Source: Gammaproteobacteria bacterium (GTDB lineage Bacteria > Pseudomonadota > Gammaproteobacteria > Pseudomonadales > Pseudohongiellaceae). From it: a stretch of DNA of 64,000 bases. The notes under the pieces are model-generated. The model had not been told where the DNA came from and did not search any database. It saw only the letters and a list, made by a program, of their open reading frames with translations. Made by a program: the position numbers and the translations under genes. Below, piece after piece: positions 33,117 to 42,498 of the stretch. Location: contig JAQWPL010000029.1 of the NCBI GenBank assembly GCA_029245395.1, positions 1 through 64,000 of the forward strand, read 5' to 3'. The first letter of the stretch is position 1. The number at the start of each line of letters is the position of its first letter.

Positions 33117-34949
33117 ATGCCAGCCAGTAACCGCGTTCCAAAGAGCGCACGCATCCATCTATTAAGCCAACGCCTGAGCAACCAGATTGCCGCCGGTGAA
33201 GTGGTCGAACGGCCTGCATCTGTGGTGAAAGAATTACTGGAAAATAGTCTCGATGCTGGCGCTGACCGGATTGATATTGAATTGGAAAAGGGCGGCATCA
33301 AACTCATCCGCATCCGCGACAATGGGGTTGGTGTCGAAAAAGAAGACCTACCATTAGCTCTTAACCGCCATGCCACCAGCAAAATAAAAGTGCTGGACGA
33401 TCTGGAAAAAGTTGTCTCGCTGGGCTTTCGTGGCGAAGCGCTCGCCAGTATCAGTTCCGTCTCACGCCTGACCATGATCTCCCGCACCCCGGAAGCCAGT
33501 GAAGCCTGGAAGGTAGAGACTGAAGGCCTTAACATGGACGCAACAATAAGTCCTGCCCCCCATCCACAAGGTACCAATGTGGAAGTGCGCGATCTCTTCT
33601 TCAACACCCCTGCCCGGCGTAAATTCCTGCGTACCGAACAAACGGAATACAAACGTATTGATGAAATAATCAAGCGCCTGGCGCTGAGCCGTTTTGATGT
33701 GGGTTTTAATGTGCAGCATAACCAGCGCGCGGTACACCGATACGAAAGAGCAGACAGTGAGTCTGAAATCATACGCAGGGTGTCACAGATTTGTGGTTCC
33801 GCTTTCATGGACAATACGGTTTCCATCGACATGGAAGCTAATGGCGTGCGCTTATGGGGATGGGTCAGTCTGCCCACCTTCTCGCGCTCACAGGCTGACC
33901 TGCAGCATTTTTATGTCAATGGCCGCGCCATTCGCGACAAGCTGGTAAGCCATGCCATCAAACAGGCGTACCGCGACGTGCTCTACCACGGCAGACACCC
34001 GGCCTTTGTGCTGTACCTGGAACTGGGCCCCACATTGGTTGATGTAAATGTCCATCCCACCAAACACGAAGTCCGCTTTCGTGACGGCAGGTTGGTACAT
34101 GACTTTCTCTTTAGTGCACTGCATCGGTCGCTGGCAGACGTGCGTCCGGCAGACAGCCTCGATCCTGCACTCCCATCGGATGCCATTGCTGAATCGCCCG
34201 ACAACTATCGGCAATCACCTATGCGTTATTCCGGGTCAGGCAGCGGCTCACATAGCAACATGCTGTCTCGTGACCGCATTCAGAATCAACTGCAGGCCTT
34301 CTCAGAATTTAATGCCCCGGCATCAGGAATACAGCCTTCTTTTCAGAACGATGAAGACGACGAAATGCCTCCTCTGGGCTACGCCATGGCCCAACTTCAT
34401 GGCATATACATTCTTGCCCAGAATGCACATGGTCTGGTGATAGTCGACATGCACGCCGCCCATGAGCGCATTACGTATGAGTATATGAAAGCCGCCATGA
34501 GTGATGACGGTATTAAAACCCAGCCGCTGCTTGTTCCTGTTGCCCTCGCTGTTAGCGAAGGCGAAGCCGATTGTGCCCAGGAGCATCAACAAACGTTAGA
34601 GCAACTTGGTCTGGCTTTAGAAAGGATTGGCCCGGAAAGCATCAGTATCCGACAAGTGCCGGTCATTCTGAAAAGCGCCGATGTGGAACAACTGGTGAGG
34701 GATGTGCTATCCGATTTTCTGGAACACGGATCAAGTGACCGCATCGAATCCCGCAGGGATGAAATACTTTCCACCATGGCCTGCCACGGTTCAGTTAGAG
34801 CGAACCGACATTTGACGATTCCGGAAATGAATGCCTTGTTACGGGATATGGAAAGAACAGAAAGATCAGGACAGTGTAATCATGGGCGGCCTACCTGGAC
34901 CCAGATGTCTTTGAGTGAATTGGATAAGCTGTTTCTCAGGGGTAAATGA
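33117..34949 (+). CDS. mutL: DNA mismatch repair protein MutL, endonuclease-type
   Basis: The 610-residue protein has the GHKL ATPase motifs: [14 protein letters not shown] near 40, [11 protein letters not shown] near 66, [17 protein letters not shown] near 101 and [19 protein letters not shown] near 146. After a variable Ser/Pro-rich linker (about 340-410), the C-terminal domain contains [12 protein letters not shown] near 443. This satisfies the DxHAxxExxxxE metal motif of nuclease-active MutL. It implies strand nicking by MutL itself, as in pseudomonads, and not by a MutH partner; that is inference from the motif. Confidence 0.95.
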   Translation: MPASNRVPKSARIHLLSQRLSNQIAAGEVVERPASVVKELLENSLDAGADRIDIELEKGGIKLIRIRDNGVGVEKEDLPLALNRHATSKIKVLDDLEKVVSLGFRGEALASISSVSRLTMISRTPEASEAWKVETEGLNMDATISPAPHPQGTNVEVRDLFFNTPARRKFLRTEQTEYKRIDEIIKRLALSRFDVGFNVQHNQRAVHRYERADSESEIIRRVSQICGSAFMDNTVSIDMEANGVRLWGWVSLPTFSRSQADLQHFYVNGRAIRDKLVSHAIKQAYRDVLYHGRHPAFVLYLELGPTLVDVNVHPTKHEVRFRDGRLVHDFLFSALHRSLADVRPADSLDPALPSDAIAESPDNYRQSPMRYSGSGSGSHSNMLSRDRIQNQLQAFSEFNAPASGIQPSFQNDEDDEMPPLGYAMAQLHGIYILAQNAHGLVIVDMHAAHERITYEYMKAAMSDDGIKTQPLLVPVALAVSEGEADCAQEHQQTLEQLGLALERIGPESISIRQVPVILKSADVEQLVRDVLSDFLEHGSSDRIESRRDEILSTMACHGSVRANRHLTIPEMNALLRDMERTERSGQCNHGRPTWTQMSLSELDKLFLRGK

Positions 34950-34960
34950 ATTTTTGATTA

Positions 34961-34990
34961 ATGTCTGCTAACGGCTGCGAAAGCAGACGT
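34961..34990. repeat. Palindromic intergenic repeat, copy 3 (possible mutL terminator)
   Basis: GTCTGCT-AACGGCTGCGA-AAGCAGAC has perfect 7-8 base arms and is followed by TTGAAAATTTTTTT. It has the same design as 1244-1275. The T-run after the stem could let it end the mutL transcript. Confidence 0.6.
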
Positions 34991-35009
34991 TGAAAATTTT
35001 TTTAGAAAT

Positions 35010-36212
35010 TCAGGACTCGGCTGATTGGAAGTCTTTATCGGAGCCTACACTGCCCCACACCATGAACGCGCCAGTGACGATGAGAGCTAACCACCCAATC
35101 GCGCCATCCATCACTTCACCCATACTGAAATAACCGAACAGGACATCGAAAAATAACAACACAAGAGTCAGTGGGATGAACAACAATTTGGCTTCCTGGC
35201 CCATATCGTGAAACCGTCGGGCAAGCAGTACAAACAATGGATACATCAATGTCAGTATGCAAAATTGCGCGTTTCGACCGCCCCCGCCCACCATGTAGTT
35301 ATAGAAAAGCAGTGTCAGAACAACAACGATCATCGCAGGAATGTACTGCGCCCTGGGTGTTTGGCCGTTAGGATTCAAGTACAGTCCATCGTAGTTCATG
35401 GCGCTGCCGGATTCCTCCCCTGCTGCAAGTGATTGTCTTTCCAGCACACCTTTGTAATAAGGCAGGTATGCCAGCATCAACAACCCGCTAACAGCAAAAA
35501 CGACCAGTGTCACAATTGCCAGCAAGGGCTCCTGGTTCAGAATCAAGGCCCAGTAAAGCGCACAGGTAGTCAACGGTATTTGTACATACAGCGCCAGTGG
35601 AACAAGAAAGCCGGAAAAGATCAGCGCTCCGGCAACCAGTTGCAACACCAAAACGACATACAGTAGCCGTGAATTAACCAGGGCAGTCATCAATTGCGCT
35701 GCCAACGGTGTATCGCCGGCTGGTGCAGAAGAGACAAACAGGATATTGGCACTGAAAATCAGTATGACGGCGCCCAAAATAATCCGCCCGACTTGGGCGA
35801 ACTGCTTTCTATCCTCCTGAACCATCGCTTTCATGGTGCACATGGATCTGTAGCTCTTGTGATAGGCCAAGATCAGAAGAGAGTTAACCAGTAGTGTGGC
35901 ATATCCGAACGGGGCGGCACCCGAGCCCCAACCTTCAAGTGGCGCATCCCAGTAAAAGACGTTAAATGATATTGGCAGGCAAATTAGCAATGACAAAGGT
36001 GTGTAGTAACCTAATAACACACCAAGCCCGGCAATCAGTTCAACAGCCTTGACCAGGTCAAACAAATGGCTGTCCCGTAAAGCTACGAATAATTCCATAC
36101 TCAGGGGCTGGGACCCCAACGGCTGCGGAAAGATAGGAATGAAATGCTCCAGGCCAGCAGGAATCATCCATGATGCGAATAATAAACGTAAAAACCAGAC
36201 TGGATATTTCAT
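35010..36212 (-). CDS. Multispanning membrane protein: two DoxX-like units fused to a DUF805-like domain
   Basis: This 400-residue inner-membrane protein opens with a DoxX-type unit (WFLRLLFASWMIPAGLEHFI; ELIAGLGVLLGYYTPLSLLI). A second similar unit follows (about 140-255; VLQLVAGALIFSGFLVPLAL). From about residue 275 the YDGLYLNPNGQTPRAQY start and LLARRFHDMGQ motif mark a DUF805-like tail with four helices. DoxX relatives are linked to redox and thiosulphate metabolism; DUF805 is uncharacterised. I do not know this exact fusion. It sits on the opposite strand between mutL and miaA, which are normally neighbours. Confidence 0.72.
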   Translation of the reverse strand: MKYPVWFLRLLFASWMIPAGLEHFIPIFPQPLGSQPLSMELFVALRDSHLFDLVKAVELIAGLGVLLGYYTPLSLLICLPISFNVFYWDAPLEGWGSGAAPFGYATLLVNSLLILAYHKSYRSMCTMKAMVQEDRKQFAQVGRIILGAVILIFSANILFVSSAPAGDTPLAAQLMTALVNSRLLYVVLVLQLVAGALIFSGFLVPLALYVQIPLTTCALYWALILNQEPLLAIVTLVVFAVSGLLMLAYLPYYKGVLERQSLAAGEESGSAMNYDGLYLNPNGQTPRAQYIPAMIVVVLTLLFYNYMVGGGGRNAQFCILTLMYPLFVLLARRFHDMGQEAKLLFIPLTLVLLFFDVLFGYFSMGEVMDGAIGWLALIVTGAFMVWGSVGSDKDFQSAES

Positions 36213-36378
36213 AGAACCCTCTGCATGTTGAGCTGTTCTTGTTTAAAAAGTACTTGAAAAAAATCTTGTATGCCGACTTTTGTCAGTCTTTGTTATTCAG
36301 TGAAGGTTAACATCACTGTGAAAGGTCTGTAAACGGCTGAATAACTAAACGATGACCGTCTATTCAAAAATTTTTGGC

Positions 36379-37164
36379 CTAATTGAAATTTTCCACTTCC
36401 ACCTTATTGCCCCAACAGTGTGACAACAATTGTTGCTGGCTTTTAATGTTCCCGCTTGAATAAAAACGGATACTGCCCTGCGCTTCAGAAAGCAAACCAT
36501 TTTCTTCCAGCACACTGGCAAGCCTTCTCGCCACCGCATCGTCTGTATCCACAATGTTAATTTCTGCCCCTGCAATTTCACGAATTTGATCAGTGATCAA
36601 TGAATAGTGGGTACAGCCCAGAACCAGGGTATCAACACCTCTCACTAGTAAAGGCTGAATATAATTCTGCAGAAGTGAATTGATAGCATCGATATCTGGA
36701 ACGACTTGCTCGATATGCTCAACCAGTCCGGGACATGGCATATTAATAATTTCCACCTCACCATCATATCGGCTTTTGAGATCAACAAATTTATCACTGC
36801 CTAGCGTACCTTCTGTAGCCAGCACACCAATAAGCTCTGAACGGCTCAGTTCTGCTGCCGGTTTGATGGCCGGTTCCATGCCGATGATTGGTACAGCGTA
36901 GTTTTCACGTAAAGCTCTTACTGCTGAAGCAGTTGCCGTATTGCAGGCCACAACAATGGCTTTTACCGGTTGTTCGAGGAAATAGTCCGCGATTTCACAA
37001 CTTCTTGAAATGATGAAGTCATCCCCTTTAGGCCCATAAGGCGCGTTCACAGAATCGGCTATATAAAGGAGGGATTCCCGGGGGAGCAGTTGATGAATTT
37101 TCTTAAGAATAGACAGACCGCCTACTCCGGAATCAAATATGCCTACAGGTAAATGTGAAGTCAT
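36379..37164 (-). CDS. murI: Glutamate racemase
   Basis: At 261 residues it has the normal size. The two catalytic Cys lie in IVVACNTATASAV (near 74) and LVLGCTHYSLI (near 185). FDSGVGGLSILKKIHQLLP opens the protein, and the Asp/Ser of the substrate site is in this block. It converts L- to D-glutamate for peptidoglycan. It is transcribed divergently from miaA across a 176-base region containing the large CAGGATA hairpin, and has the same orientation as the DoxX/DUF805 gene. Confidence 0.93.
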   Translation of the reverse strand: MTSHLPVGIFDSGVGGLSILKKIHQLLPRESLLYIADSVNAPYGPKGDDFIISRSCEIADYFLEQPVKAIVVACNTATASAVRALRENYAVPIIGMEPAIKPAAELSRSELIGVLATEGTLGSDKFVDLKSRYDGEVEIINMPCPGLVEHIEQVVPDIDAINSLLQNYIQPLLVRGVDTLVLGCTHYSLITDQIREIAGAEINIVDTDDAVARRLASVLEENGLLSEAQGSIRFYSSGNIKSQQQLLSHCWGNKVEVENFN

Positions 37165-37217
37165 AAAGCAACTAGAATTTCAGTTTTGCCTGAACGTTTA
37201 CTGTACGTTTTTCAGGG

Positions 37218-37307
37218 GATACAAGATACAGGATACAGGATGCAAGAAGAACTTTTCTACAATGCTGAAGCCCGACCCCCTGTATCCTGTATCCTGTATC
37301 CTGTATC
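37218..37307. repeat. CAGGATA-type tandem repeats in inverted arrangement (murI-miaA)
   Basis: The left arm GATACAAGATACAGGATACA (37218 onward) faces the right arm CTGTATCCTGTATCCTGTAT (37280 onward). Each is made of seven-base GATACAG units, and together they can fold into a hairpin of over 20 pairs with a loop of about 40 bases. A related but diverged pair lies at 52716-52860. Confidence 0.8.
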
Positions 37308-37340
37308 TTTTCTATCTAATAGCTGTAAACGAATCCGACT

Positions 37341-38309
37341 TTGTCAGTGAAAGAATCATCACCTCCAATCATTTGCCTGCTGGGCCCTACCGCTGCCGGC
37401 AAGACCGACATTGCCCTGGAGCTTGCCCGCCACCATAACTTCGAAATTATCAGTGTGGATTCTGCACTGGTATATCGTGGCCTGGATATTGGCTCAGGAA
37501 AACCGGACAAAAAAACCCTGAAAGACATCCCCCACTGGCTTGTCGATATCCGAGATCCGTCTAATCCCTATTCAGCCGCAGAGTTCAGGGCTGACGCCGT
37601 GGATGCTGTAGAAAAAATTCTCGATAAAGGAAAAAAGCCCTTATTGGTTGGCGGCACCATGCTGTATTTCAAAGTGCTGCGCGACGGACTTGCACAGATG
37701 CCCTCTGCCAAACCAGAAATCCGGCAAAGAATTCTGGATCTGGCAAAAAAAAACGGCTGGCAAGCTGTGCATCAACGACTCGCTGAAGTTGATCCTGAAT
37801 CCGCAGCGCGCATCCACCCTAATGATCCACAACGCTTGCAACGTGCACTGGAAATCTATGAGAGCACCGGCAAATCCATGACGGAATTTCATCAAGAAGA
37901 AAATAATGAGCATCAGTCATTGCCTGCTTTTATGTCAAATCTGGTTTTTATTTCAGTACAACCGCAGGAACGATCAACACTACATGATCAAATTGCAAAG
38001 CGATTTCATCAAATGCTTGAAATAGGTTTCGTGGACGAAGTGAAAGTTTTATTCAACAGAGGTGATCTTAACCGAGACCTGCCTGCAATTCGATCGGTGG
38101 GTTACCGGCAAGTCTGGGACTACCTGGACGGCCAATACGACTACGGCACCATGGTTGAAAAGGCAATTGCTGCAACGCGGCAGTTGGCTAAGCGCCAATA
38201 TACCTGGTTGCGAAGCTGGCCTGATTTGCATCGAATTGAGGCCGAAATGGGCGGTGAAAGTGGAATAATTGTGAATAAGTGCTTGAAATACTATAACAAG
38301 GCGCCATAA
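37341..38309 (+). CDS. miaA: tRNA dimethylallyltransferase
   Basis: The frame opens with TTG 37341, and GTG 37347 is an equally good start; no ATG precedes the P-loop CLLGPTAAGKTDIALELARH. The 322-residue enzyme keeps VYRGLDIGSGKPDKKTLKDI and HWLVDIRDPSNPYSAAEFRA, then PLLVGGTMLYFKVLRDGLA and IHPNDPQRLQRALEIYESTG, and ends AIRSVGYRQVWDYLDG and ATRQLAKRQYTWLR. It prenylates A37 of tRNAs reading UNN codons. hfq follows 113 bases on, the standard order. Confidence 0.94.
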   Translation: MSVKESSPPIICLLGPTAAGKTDIALELARHHNFEIISVDSALVYRGLDIGSGKPDKKTLKDIPHWLVDIRDPSNPYSAAEFRADAVDAVEKILDKGKKPLLVGGTMLYFKVLRDGLAQMPSAKPEIRQRILDLAKKNGWQAVHQRLAEVDPESAARIHPNDPQRLQRALEIYESTGKSMTEFHQEENNEHQSLPAFMSNLVFISVQPQERSTLHDQIAKRFHQMLEIGFVDEVKVLFNRGDLNRDLPAIRSVGYRQVWDYLDGQYDYGTMVEKAIAATRQLAKRQYTWLRSWPDLHRIEAEMGGESGIIVNKCLKYYNKAP

Positions 38310-38334
38310 CTAGTTCTAAGTAAAAGACAGGCAC

Positions 38335-38340
38335 TATAAT
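38335..38340 (+). promoter_or_regulatory. -10 box of a possible hfq promoter inside the miaA-hfq gap
   Basis: A perfect TATAAT lies 83 bases before the hfq ATG. No good -35 is seen at the usual distance. hfq commonly has its own promoters near miaA, which lends some support. Confidence 0.3.
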
Positions 38341-38422
38341 TGCAGTCTACGGAAATGGATAACGTAGTTTTTGGCATTACAATAATAATATCCAGAAATA
38401 ATATTTTAATAGGAGAGACATC

Positions 38423-38689
38423 ATGTCTAAGGGGCATTCATTACAAGACCCTTTCCTGAATGTACTTCGCAAGGAAAAGGTCCCTGTGGCCATCTATCTT
38501 GTAAGTGGTATTAAACTTCAAGGACAAATTGAGTCCTTTGACCAGTTTGTTATCGTGTTGAAAAACACAGTCAATCAGATGGTATACAAACATGCCATTT
38601 CTACTGTAGTTCCTAATCGTCAGGTTCGCGTGCCTATGCAGGGCGACGAAACTGATTCTGAAGAAGAATCCGCTGGCAACGCCATTTAG
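38423..38689 (+). CDS. hfq: RNA chaperone Hfq
   Basis: The 88-residue protein has both Sm motifs: [20 protein letters not shown] and [20 protein letters not shown] (residues 5-44), then [18 protein letters not shown] with the Hfq-specific YKHAIST Sm2. The C-terminal tail is short and acidic ([15 protein letters not shown]). AGGAGAG precedes the ATG. The hexamer pairs small RNAs with mRNAs. Its stop is embedded in the hairpin 38688-38711 that precedes hflX. Confidence 0.97.
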   Translation: MSKGHSLQDPFLNVLRKEKVPVAIYLVSGIKLQGQIESFDQFVIVLKNTVNQMVYKHAISTVVPNRQVRVPMQGDETDSEEESAGNAI

Positions 38690-38711
38690 CAGCCTCTTCC
38701 TAAGGGCTGCT
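38688..38711 (+). promoter_or_regulatory. Hairpin spanning the hfq stop and the hflX ribosome-binding region
   Basis: AGCAGCC (38688-38694) pairs with GGCTGCT (38705-38711). GAGG at 38713-38716, the presumed hflX ribosome-binding site, follows immediately, and an eight-T run starts at 38725. The element may attenuate transcription or set the hflX level. Confidence 0.45.
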
Positions 38712-38723
38712 TGAGGTTCTATT

Positions 38724-40061
38724 ATTTTTTTTGAACGCCCTGAAAGTGGTGAAATTGCCATCCTTGTCCAGTTAGCACTGGACGGTGAGCAGCGCGCACC
38801 CGATCCAAAAGAATTTGAAGAGCTGGTGCTCTCAGCGGGAGCCTGCCCTGCAGAATTTGTTTCTGGTCGTTTGAGGCACCCCGTCCCCCGTTATTTCATC
38901 GGCACCGGAAAACTCGAGGAAATAGAGCAACTGATCAATCTACATCAGGCTGAAGTCGTCTTGTTCGACCATACGTTGAGCCCCAGCCAGGAACGCAATC
39001 TGGAAGAAGCTCTGAAATGCCGTGTGTTAGATCGCACCGGTTTGATACTCGACATTTTTGCCCAGCGAGCCCGCTCTTACGAAGGCAAACTTCAGGTGGA
39101 ATTAGCGCAGTTAAAGCACACAGTAACCAGACTTGTACGCGGCTGGACTCACCTGGACAGACAAAAAGGGGGCATCGGCATGCGCGGTGTAGGTGAAACC
39201 CAATTGGAAATTGACCAACGGCTGATTGGGGTTCGTATCAAAGCCATCAACAAATCTCTGACCAAGGTGCGCAAACAACGCAACCAGGGCCGCCGCGCCC
39301 GCAAACGCGCTGAAGTTTCAACCGTATCGCTGGTTGGTTATACCAATGCCGGAAAGTCCTCCTTGTTTAACAGACTGAGTGATTCAAATATTTACGTGGC
39401 TGATCAACTCTTTGCCACACTGGATTCCACCTTGCGTCGAATTCAATTGCCAGATCTGGGGAGCGCCATACTGGCAGACACCGTGGGTTTTATTCGCCAA
39501 CTGCCGCATCAGTTAGTAGACGCTTTCCGTGCCACCCTGGAGGAAACCACCGAGGCCAACCTGCTCCTGCATGTGATTGACTGCCATAACGAGGAACATA
39601 ATTTTCTGAAAAACGAAGTGGATACAGTGTTGGCTGAAATTGGCGCGAATGAGATTCCCACCTTGCTGGTCTATAACAAGATAGATTTACTTGAAAACCA
39701 GCCAGCCAAAATAGACAGGGATGAACATGGCAAACCCTGGCGAGTCTGGGTATCGGCATATTCCGGTGCTGGAATAGATGTTCTGCTTGGGGCCATCAGC
39801 GAGATTATGGGAGAAGAGCTTATTGAACCTGTGCTGACCCTGGAACCAAAGCAGGGCAAACTTCGCGCCCGATTCTATGAACACGGCATGGTTAAAGAGG
39901 AAAATGTGGATGAACAAGGCAATATAATTCTGGCGCTGAGGTTGCAAAAGGAGGAATTCATCCGCATGTTAGAAGAAGAAGGGATAGATCCACTGCCCTA
40001 TCTTAAGCCTGTTACACTGAATAACGATCACAATGCCAGTCAGGATGCCGTAATAGGCTGA
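38724..40061 (+). CDS. hflX: Ribosome-associated GTPase HflX, apparent ATT start codon
   Basis: The first ATG/GTG/TTG-type start in frame is GTG 38826, which would remove part of the N-terminal domain. The frame is open upstream to a TGA at 38712. ATT 38724 is followed by codons for FFERPESGEIAILVQLALDG, matching the conserved FFER start of HflX, with GAGG seven bases before. I therefore start at ATT (445 residues). The HflX domain contains PRYFIGTGKLEEI and GGIGMRGVGETQLEIDQR; the GTPase has G1 GYTNAGKSS near 204, DTVGF and NKIDLL. HflX rescues stalled ribosomes. ATT starts are known for infC and pcnB; a sequence error in the T-run is the alternative. Confidence 0.85.
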   Translation: MFFERPESGEIAILVQLALDGEQRAPDPKEFEELVLSAGACPAEFVSGRLRHPVPRYFIGTGKLEEIEQLINLHQAEVVLFDHTLSPSQERNLEEALKCRVLDRTGLILDIFAQRARSYEGKLQVELAQLKHTVTRLVRGWTHLDRQKGGIGMRGVGETQLEIDQRLIGVRIKAINKSLTKVRKQRNQGRRARKRAEVSTVSLVGYTNAGKSSLFNRLSDSNIYVADQLFATLDSTLRRIQLPDLGSAILADTVGFIRQLPHQLVDAFRATLEETTEANLLLHVIDCHNEEHNFLKNEVDTVLAEIGANEIPTLLVYNKIDLLENQPAKIDRDEHGKPWRVWVSAYSGAGIDVLLGAISEIMGEELIEPVLTLEPKQGKLRARFYEHGMVKEENVDEQGNIILALRLQKEEFIRMLEEEGIDPLPYLKPVTLNNDHNASQDAVIG

Positions 40062-40244
40062 CGCCATAGTGAGGAAAACCTCAGGAATAAAGGGATTTCC
40101 AAGTCAATAAGGCACCAGAGGCTACACCGAAAGCTGTATTAAATGATCTGAATTTTCGTTAAAATCCCGCTTCGCGCTTGCACATATCGAGCCGACACTA
40201 TTTGATCAATACAATTCTGTACGACCCAATATCAGGAGATATCG

Positions 40245-41408
40245 ATGGCCTGGAATGAACCAGACAATGATGATCGCAAAGATGACCCCTGGGGCAACCG
40301 CCCAGGGAAAGATAATCAAGGTCCCCCAGACATAGAGGAGTTGGTGAACTCTTACATACGCAAACTAACCGGCTTGTTCGGCGGTGGTAGCGGAGGCAAT
40401 AGCGGTGAGGATGGCGGCGATGGTTTGTCCGGCGGTCTTATCGTTGGCGTGCTCATCATTCTTGCCATTATCTGGGTCGGTGCCGGTTTTTATACGGTGG
40501 ATGAACAGGAACGCGGTGTTGTACTGCGCTTCGGTGTCGCACAGGAAACCGTAGTACTGCCCGGTTTACATTGGAATCCACCTTTGGTAGACCAGGTCAC
40601 CCTGATCAATGTCACCCGCATATATGACCAGGATTTCAGCAATACCATGCTGACCGAAGATGACAATATCATCGATATCACCATGTCCGTGCAATACATC
40701 ATCACTGATGCCCGCAAGTATTATCTGGAAGTGAGAGACCCCGAAATTTCCCTGCAGCATTCAGCCGAAGCTGCCATTCGCCATGTCGTTGGCTCCTCTA
40801 CCATGGATAACGCCATCACCACTGGTCGTGAACAGATTGCCCAGGACACGATGTTTCGCCTGCAGGACTACCTCAATCTATATGGCACTGGCATCACCAT
40901 AAGCCAGGTCAACATTGACCAGTCCCTGCCCCCACAGCAGGTCAGGGATGCCTTTGATGATGTGATCAAGGCAGACGAAGACAGCGAATCCTTCCAGAAC
41001 GAGGCCCGTGCGTATGCCAATACGGTAGTACCACAGGCCCGTGGTAATGCCCTGCGCCAGCTCGCCGACGCCGATGCCTACAAGGAACGCGTCATTGCCC
41101 AGGCACAAGGTGAGGCACAACGCTTCGAAGCATTGCTGTTTGAATATGAAAAAGCCCCGGAAGTTACCCGCGAAAGGCTCTACATTGATGCCCTGCAAGA
41201 GGTCATGAGCAGTGTAACCAAGGTCATGATCGATATGGATGGTTCAGGTAATAACATGATGGTGCTACCTCTGGACCAGATTATTCAGTCCAACCGGTCG
41301 CGCAGTCCTGAAGTCAGCGGCTCATTTCAGGGTTCTGATTTACAACTACGAAATTTAGATAACCAGGGGGCAGGTCGTGCGGCTCCAGCAAGAGGGACTG
41401 CCCGATGA
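40245..41408 (+). CDS. hflK: FtsH-protease modulator HflK
   Basis: The 387-residue protein has a hydrophilic, Gly-rich N-terminus (RKDDPWGNRPGKDNQGPPDI, then GGGSGGNSGEDGGDG), one membrane helix (about 65-83) and an SPFH/band-7 domain (VDEQERGVVLRFG near 86). A long helical region follows (EARAYANTVVPQARG, VIAQAQGEAQRFEALLFEY). With HflC it forms the large periplasmic cage around FtsH. TCAGGAGATATCG precedes the ATG. It overlaps hflC by four bases. Confidence 0.95.
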   Translation: MAWNEPDNDDRKDDPWGNRPGKDNQGPPDIEELVNSYIRKLTGLFGGGSGGNSGEDGGDGLSGGLIVGVLIILAIIWVGAGFYTVDEQERGVVLRFGVAQETVVLPGLHWNPPLVDQVTLINVTRIYDQDFSNTMLTEDDNIIDITMSVQYIITDARKYYLEVRDPEISLQHSAEAAIRHVVGSSTMDNAITTGREQIAQDTMFRLQDYLNLYGTGITISQVNIDQSLPPQQVRDAFDDVIKADEDSESFQNEARAYANTVVPQARGNALRQLADADAYKERVIAQAQGEAQRFEALLFEYEKAPEVTRERLYIDALQEVMSSVTKVMIDMDGSGNNMMVLPLDQIIQSNRSRSPEVSGSFQGSDLQLRNLDNQGAGRAAPARGTAR

Positions 41409-42283
41409 AAAATTCAACACTGTTTAGTCTGGTGGGGGTTTCCTTCGCCTTTATCGTCGCTTACAACTGTTTATATGTGGTCCGTGAAATTGACCGCGCC
41501 GTGTTACTCACCTTTGGTGAAGTGACCAATTTTGATATTCCCCCCGGCCTGCATACCAAAATACCTGGTGTGCACACCGTGCGTGTGTTTGATGGCCGCA
41601 TCCAGACCCTGGATTCCCCCACCCAAAGCTATCTGACTGAAGAAAAGGAATACCTTGAAGTGGATTCCTTCGCCAAGTGGCGTGTCTACAATACCGCCAA
41701 TTATTATCGGGCTACTTCAGGCGATGAGATTACAGCGAACAACTTGCTGGCACAGAGAATCAATACCGGTCTGCGCAATCAATTCGGTACCAGAACTGTC
41801 CATGAAGTAGTCTCCGGTGAACGCGATCAATTGATGACTCAATTGACTGAAAGCCTGAATTTGATTACCCAGGAAGAACTTGGTATCGAGGTGGTGGATA
41901 TCAGAGTGAAAAAAATTGATCTGCCACAAAACGTCAGTCAATCGGTTTACACGCGTATGAATACCGAACGCCAGGAAGAAGCTCAGGAACTGCGCTCAAC
42001 CGGTCGGGAACTGCAGGAAGGTATTGAAGCCAATGCAGACAGGCAGCGCGTCGTACTAGAAGCAGAAGCTTACCGGGATTCAGAAACCATCCGTGGCGAG
42101 GGCGACGCTTCGGCTGCCTCAATATATGCTACTGCTTTTAACAAGGATCCCGAGTTTTATGGTTTCACCCGCAGCCTGAATGCCTATGTACAGACATTTA
42201 ACGACATCGGTGATGTGCTTGTAATTAGCCCCGATAGCGAGTTTTTCAAGTATTTGACGAGCAGCTTTCCTACAGCAGAGTAA
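41405..42283 (+). CDS. hflC: FtsH-protease modulator HflC
   Basis: The 292-residue protein begins with a membrane helix (LFSLVGVSFAFIVAYNCLYV) followed by the SPFH domain (REIDRAVLLTFGEVTNFDIP) and the HflC-specific VVDIRVKKIDLPQNVSQSVY and RMNTERQEEAQELRSTGRE. The four-base overlap with hflK (ATGA) couples their synthesis in equal amounts, as needed for the mixed HflK/C assembly. Confidence 0.95.
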   Translation: MKNSTLFSLVGVSFAFIVAYNCLYVVREIDRAVLLTFGEVTNFDIPPGLHTKIPGVHTVRVFDGRIQTLDSPTQSYLTEEKEYLEVDSFAKWRVYNTANYYRATSGDEITANNLLAQRINTGLRNQFGTRTVHEVVSGERDQLMTQLTESLNLITQEELGIEVVDIRVKKIDLPQNVSQSVYTRMNTERQEEAQELRSTGRELQEGIEANADRQRVVLEAEAYRDSETIRGEGDASAASIYATAFNKDPEFYGFTRSLNAYVQTFNDIGDVLVISPDSEFFKYLTSSFPTAE

Positions 42284-42296
42284 GGGCAGCTGATTA

Positions 42297-42482
42297 ATGT
42301 GGCGGGAAATAGGAATAGCGTTCAGTTTGATGTTGGTAATAGAAGGAATCATTCCATTCCTGTATCCTGCTCGCTGGCGTCAGTTAGTAGTGACACTGGC
42401 CTACATTGATAATTCGACCCTGCGCCTGATGGGGCTGGGTAGTATGATTGCAGGCATAATCCTGCTTTACCTCTTTAACTAG
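42297..42482 (+). CDS. DUF2065 small membrane protein
   Basis: The 61-residue protein has two membrane helices (about 5-25 and 42-59) and the family pattern IEGIIPFLYPARWRQ followed by LRLMGLGSMIAGIILLYL. DUF2065 proteins regularly follow hflC in gammaproteobacteria; the function is unknown. It lies 13 bases after hflC and 16 before hisZ, so it is in the same transcript. Confidence 0.88.
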   Translation: MWREIGIAFSLMLVIEGIIPFLYPARWRQLVVTLAYIDNSTLRLMGLGSMIAGIILLYLFN

Positions 42483-42498
42483 TTAACCAGGTTGTAGA

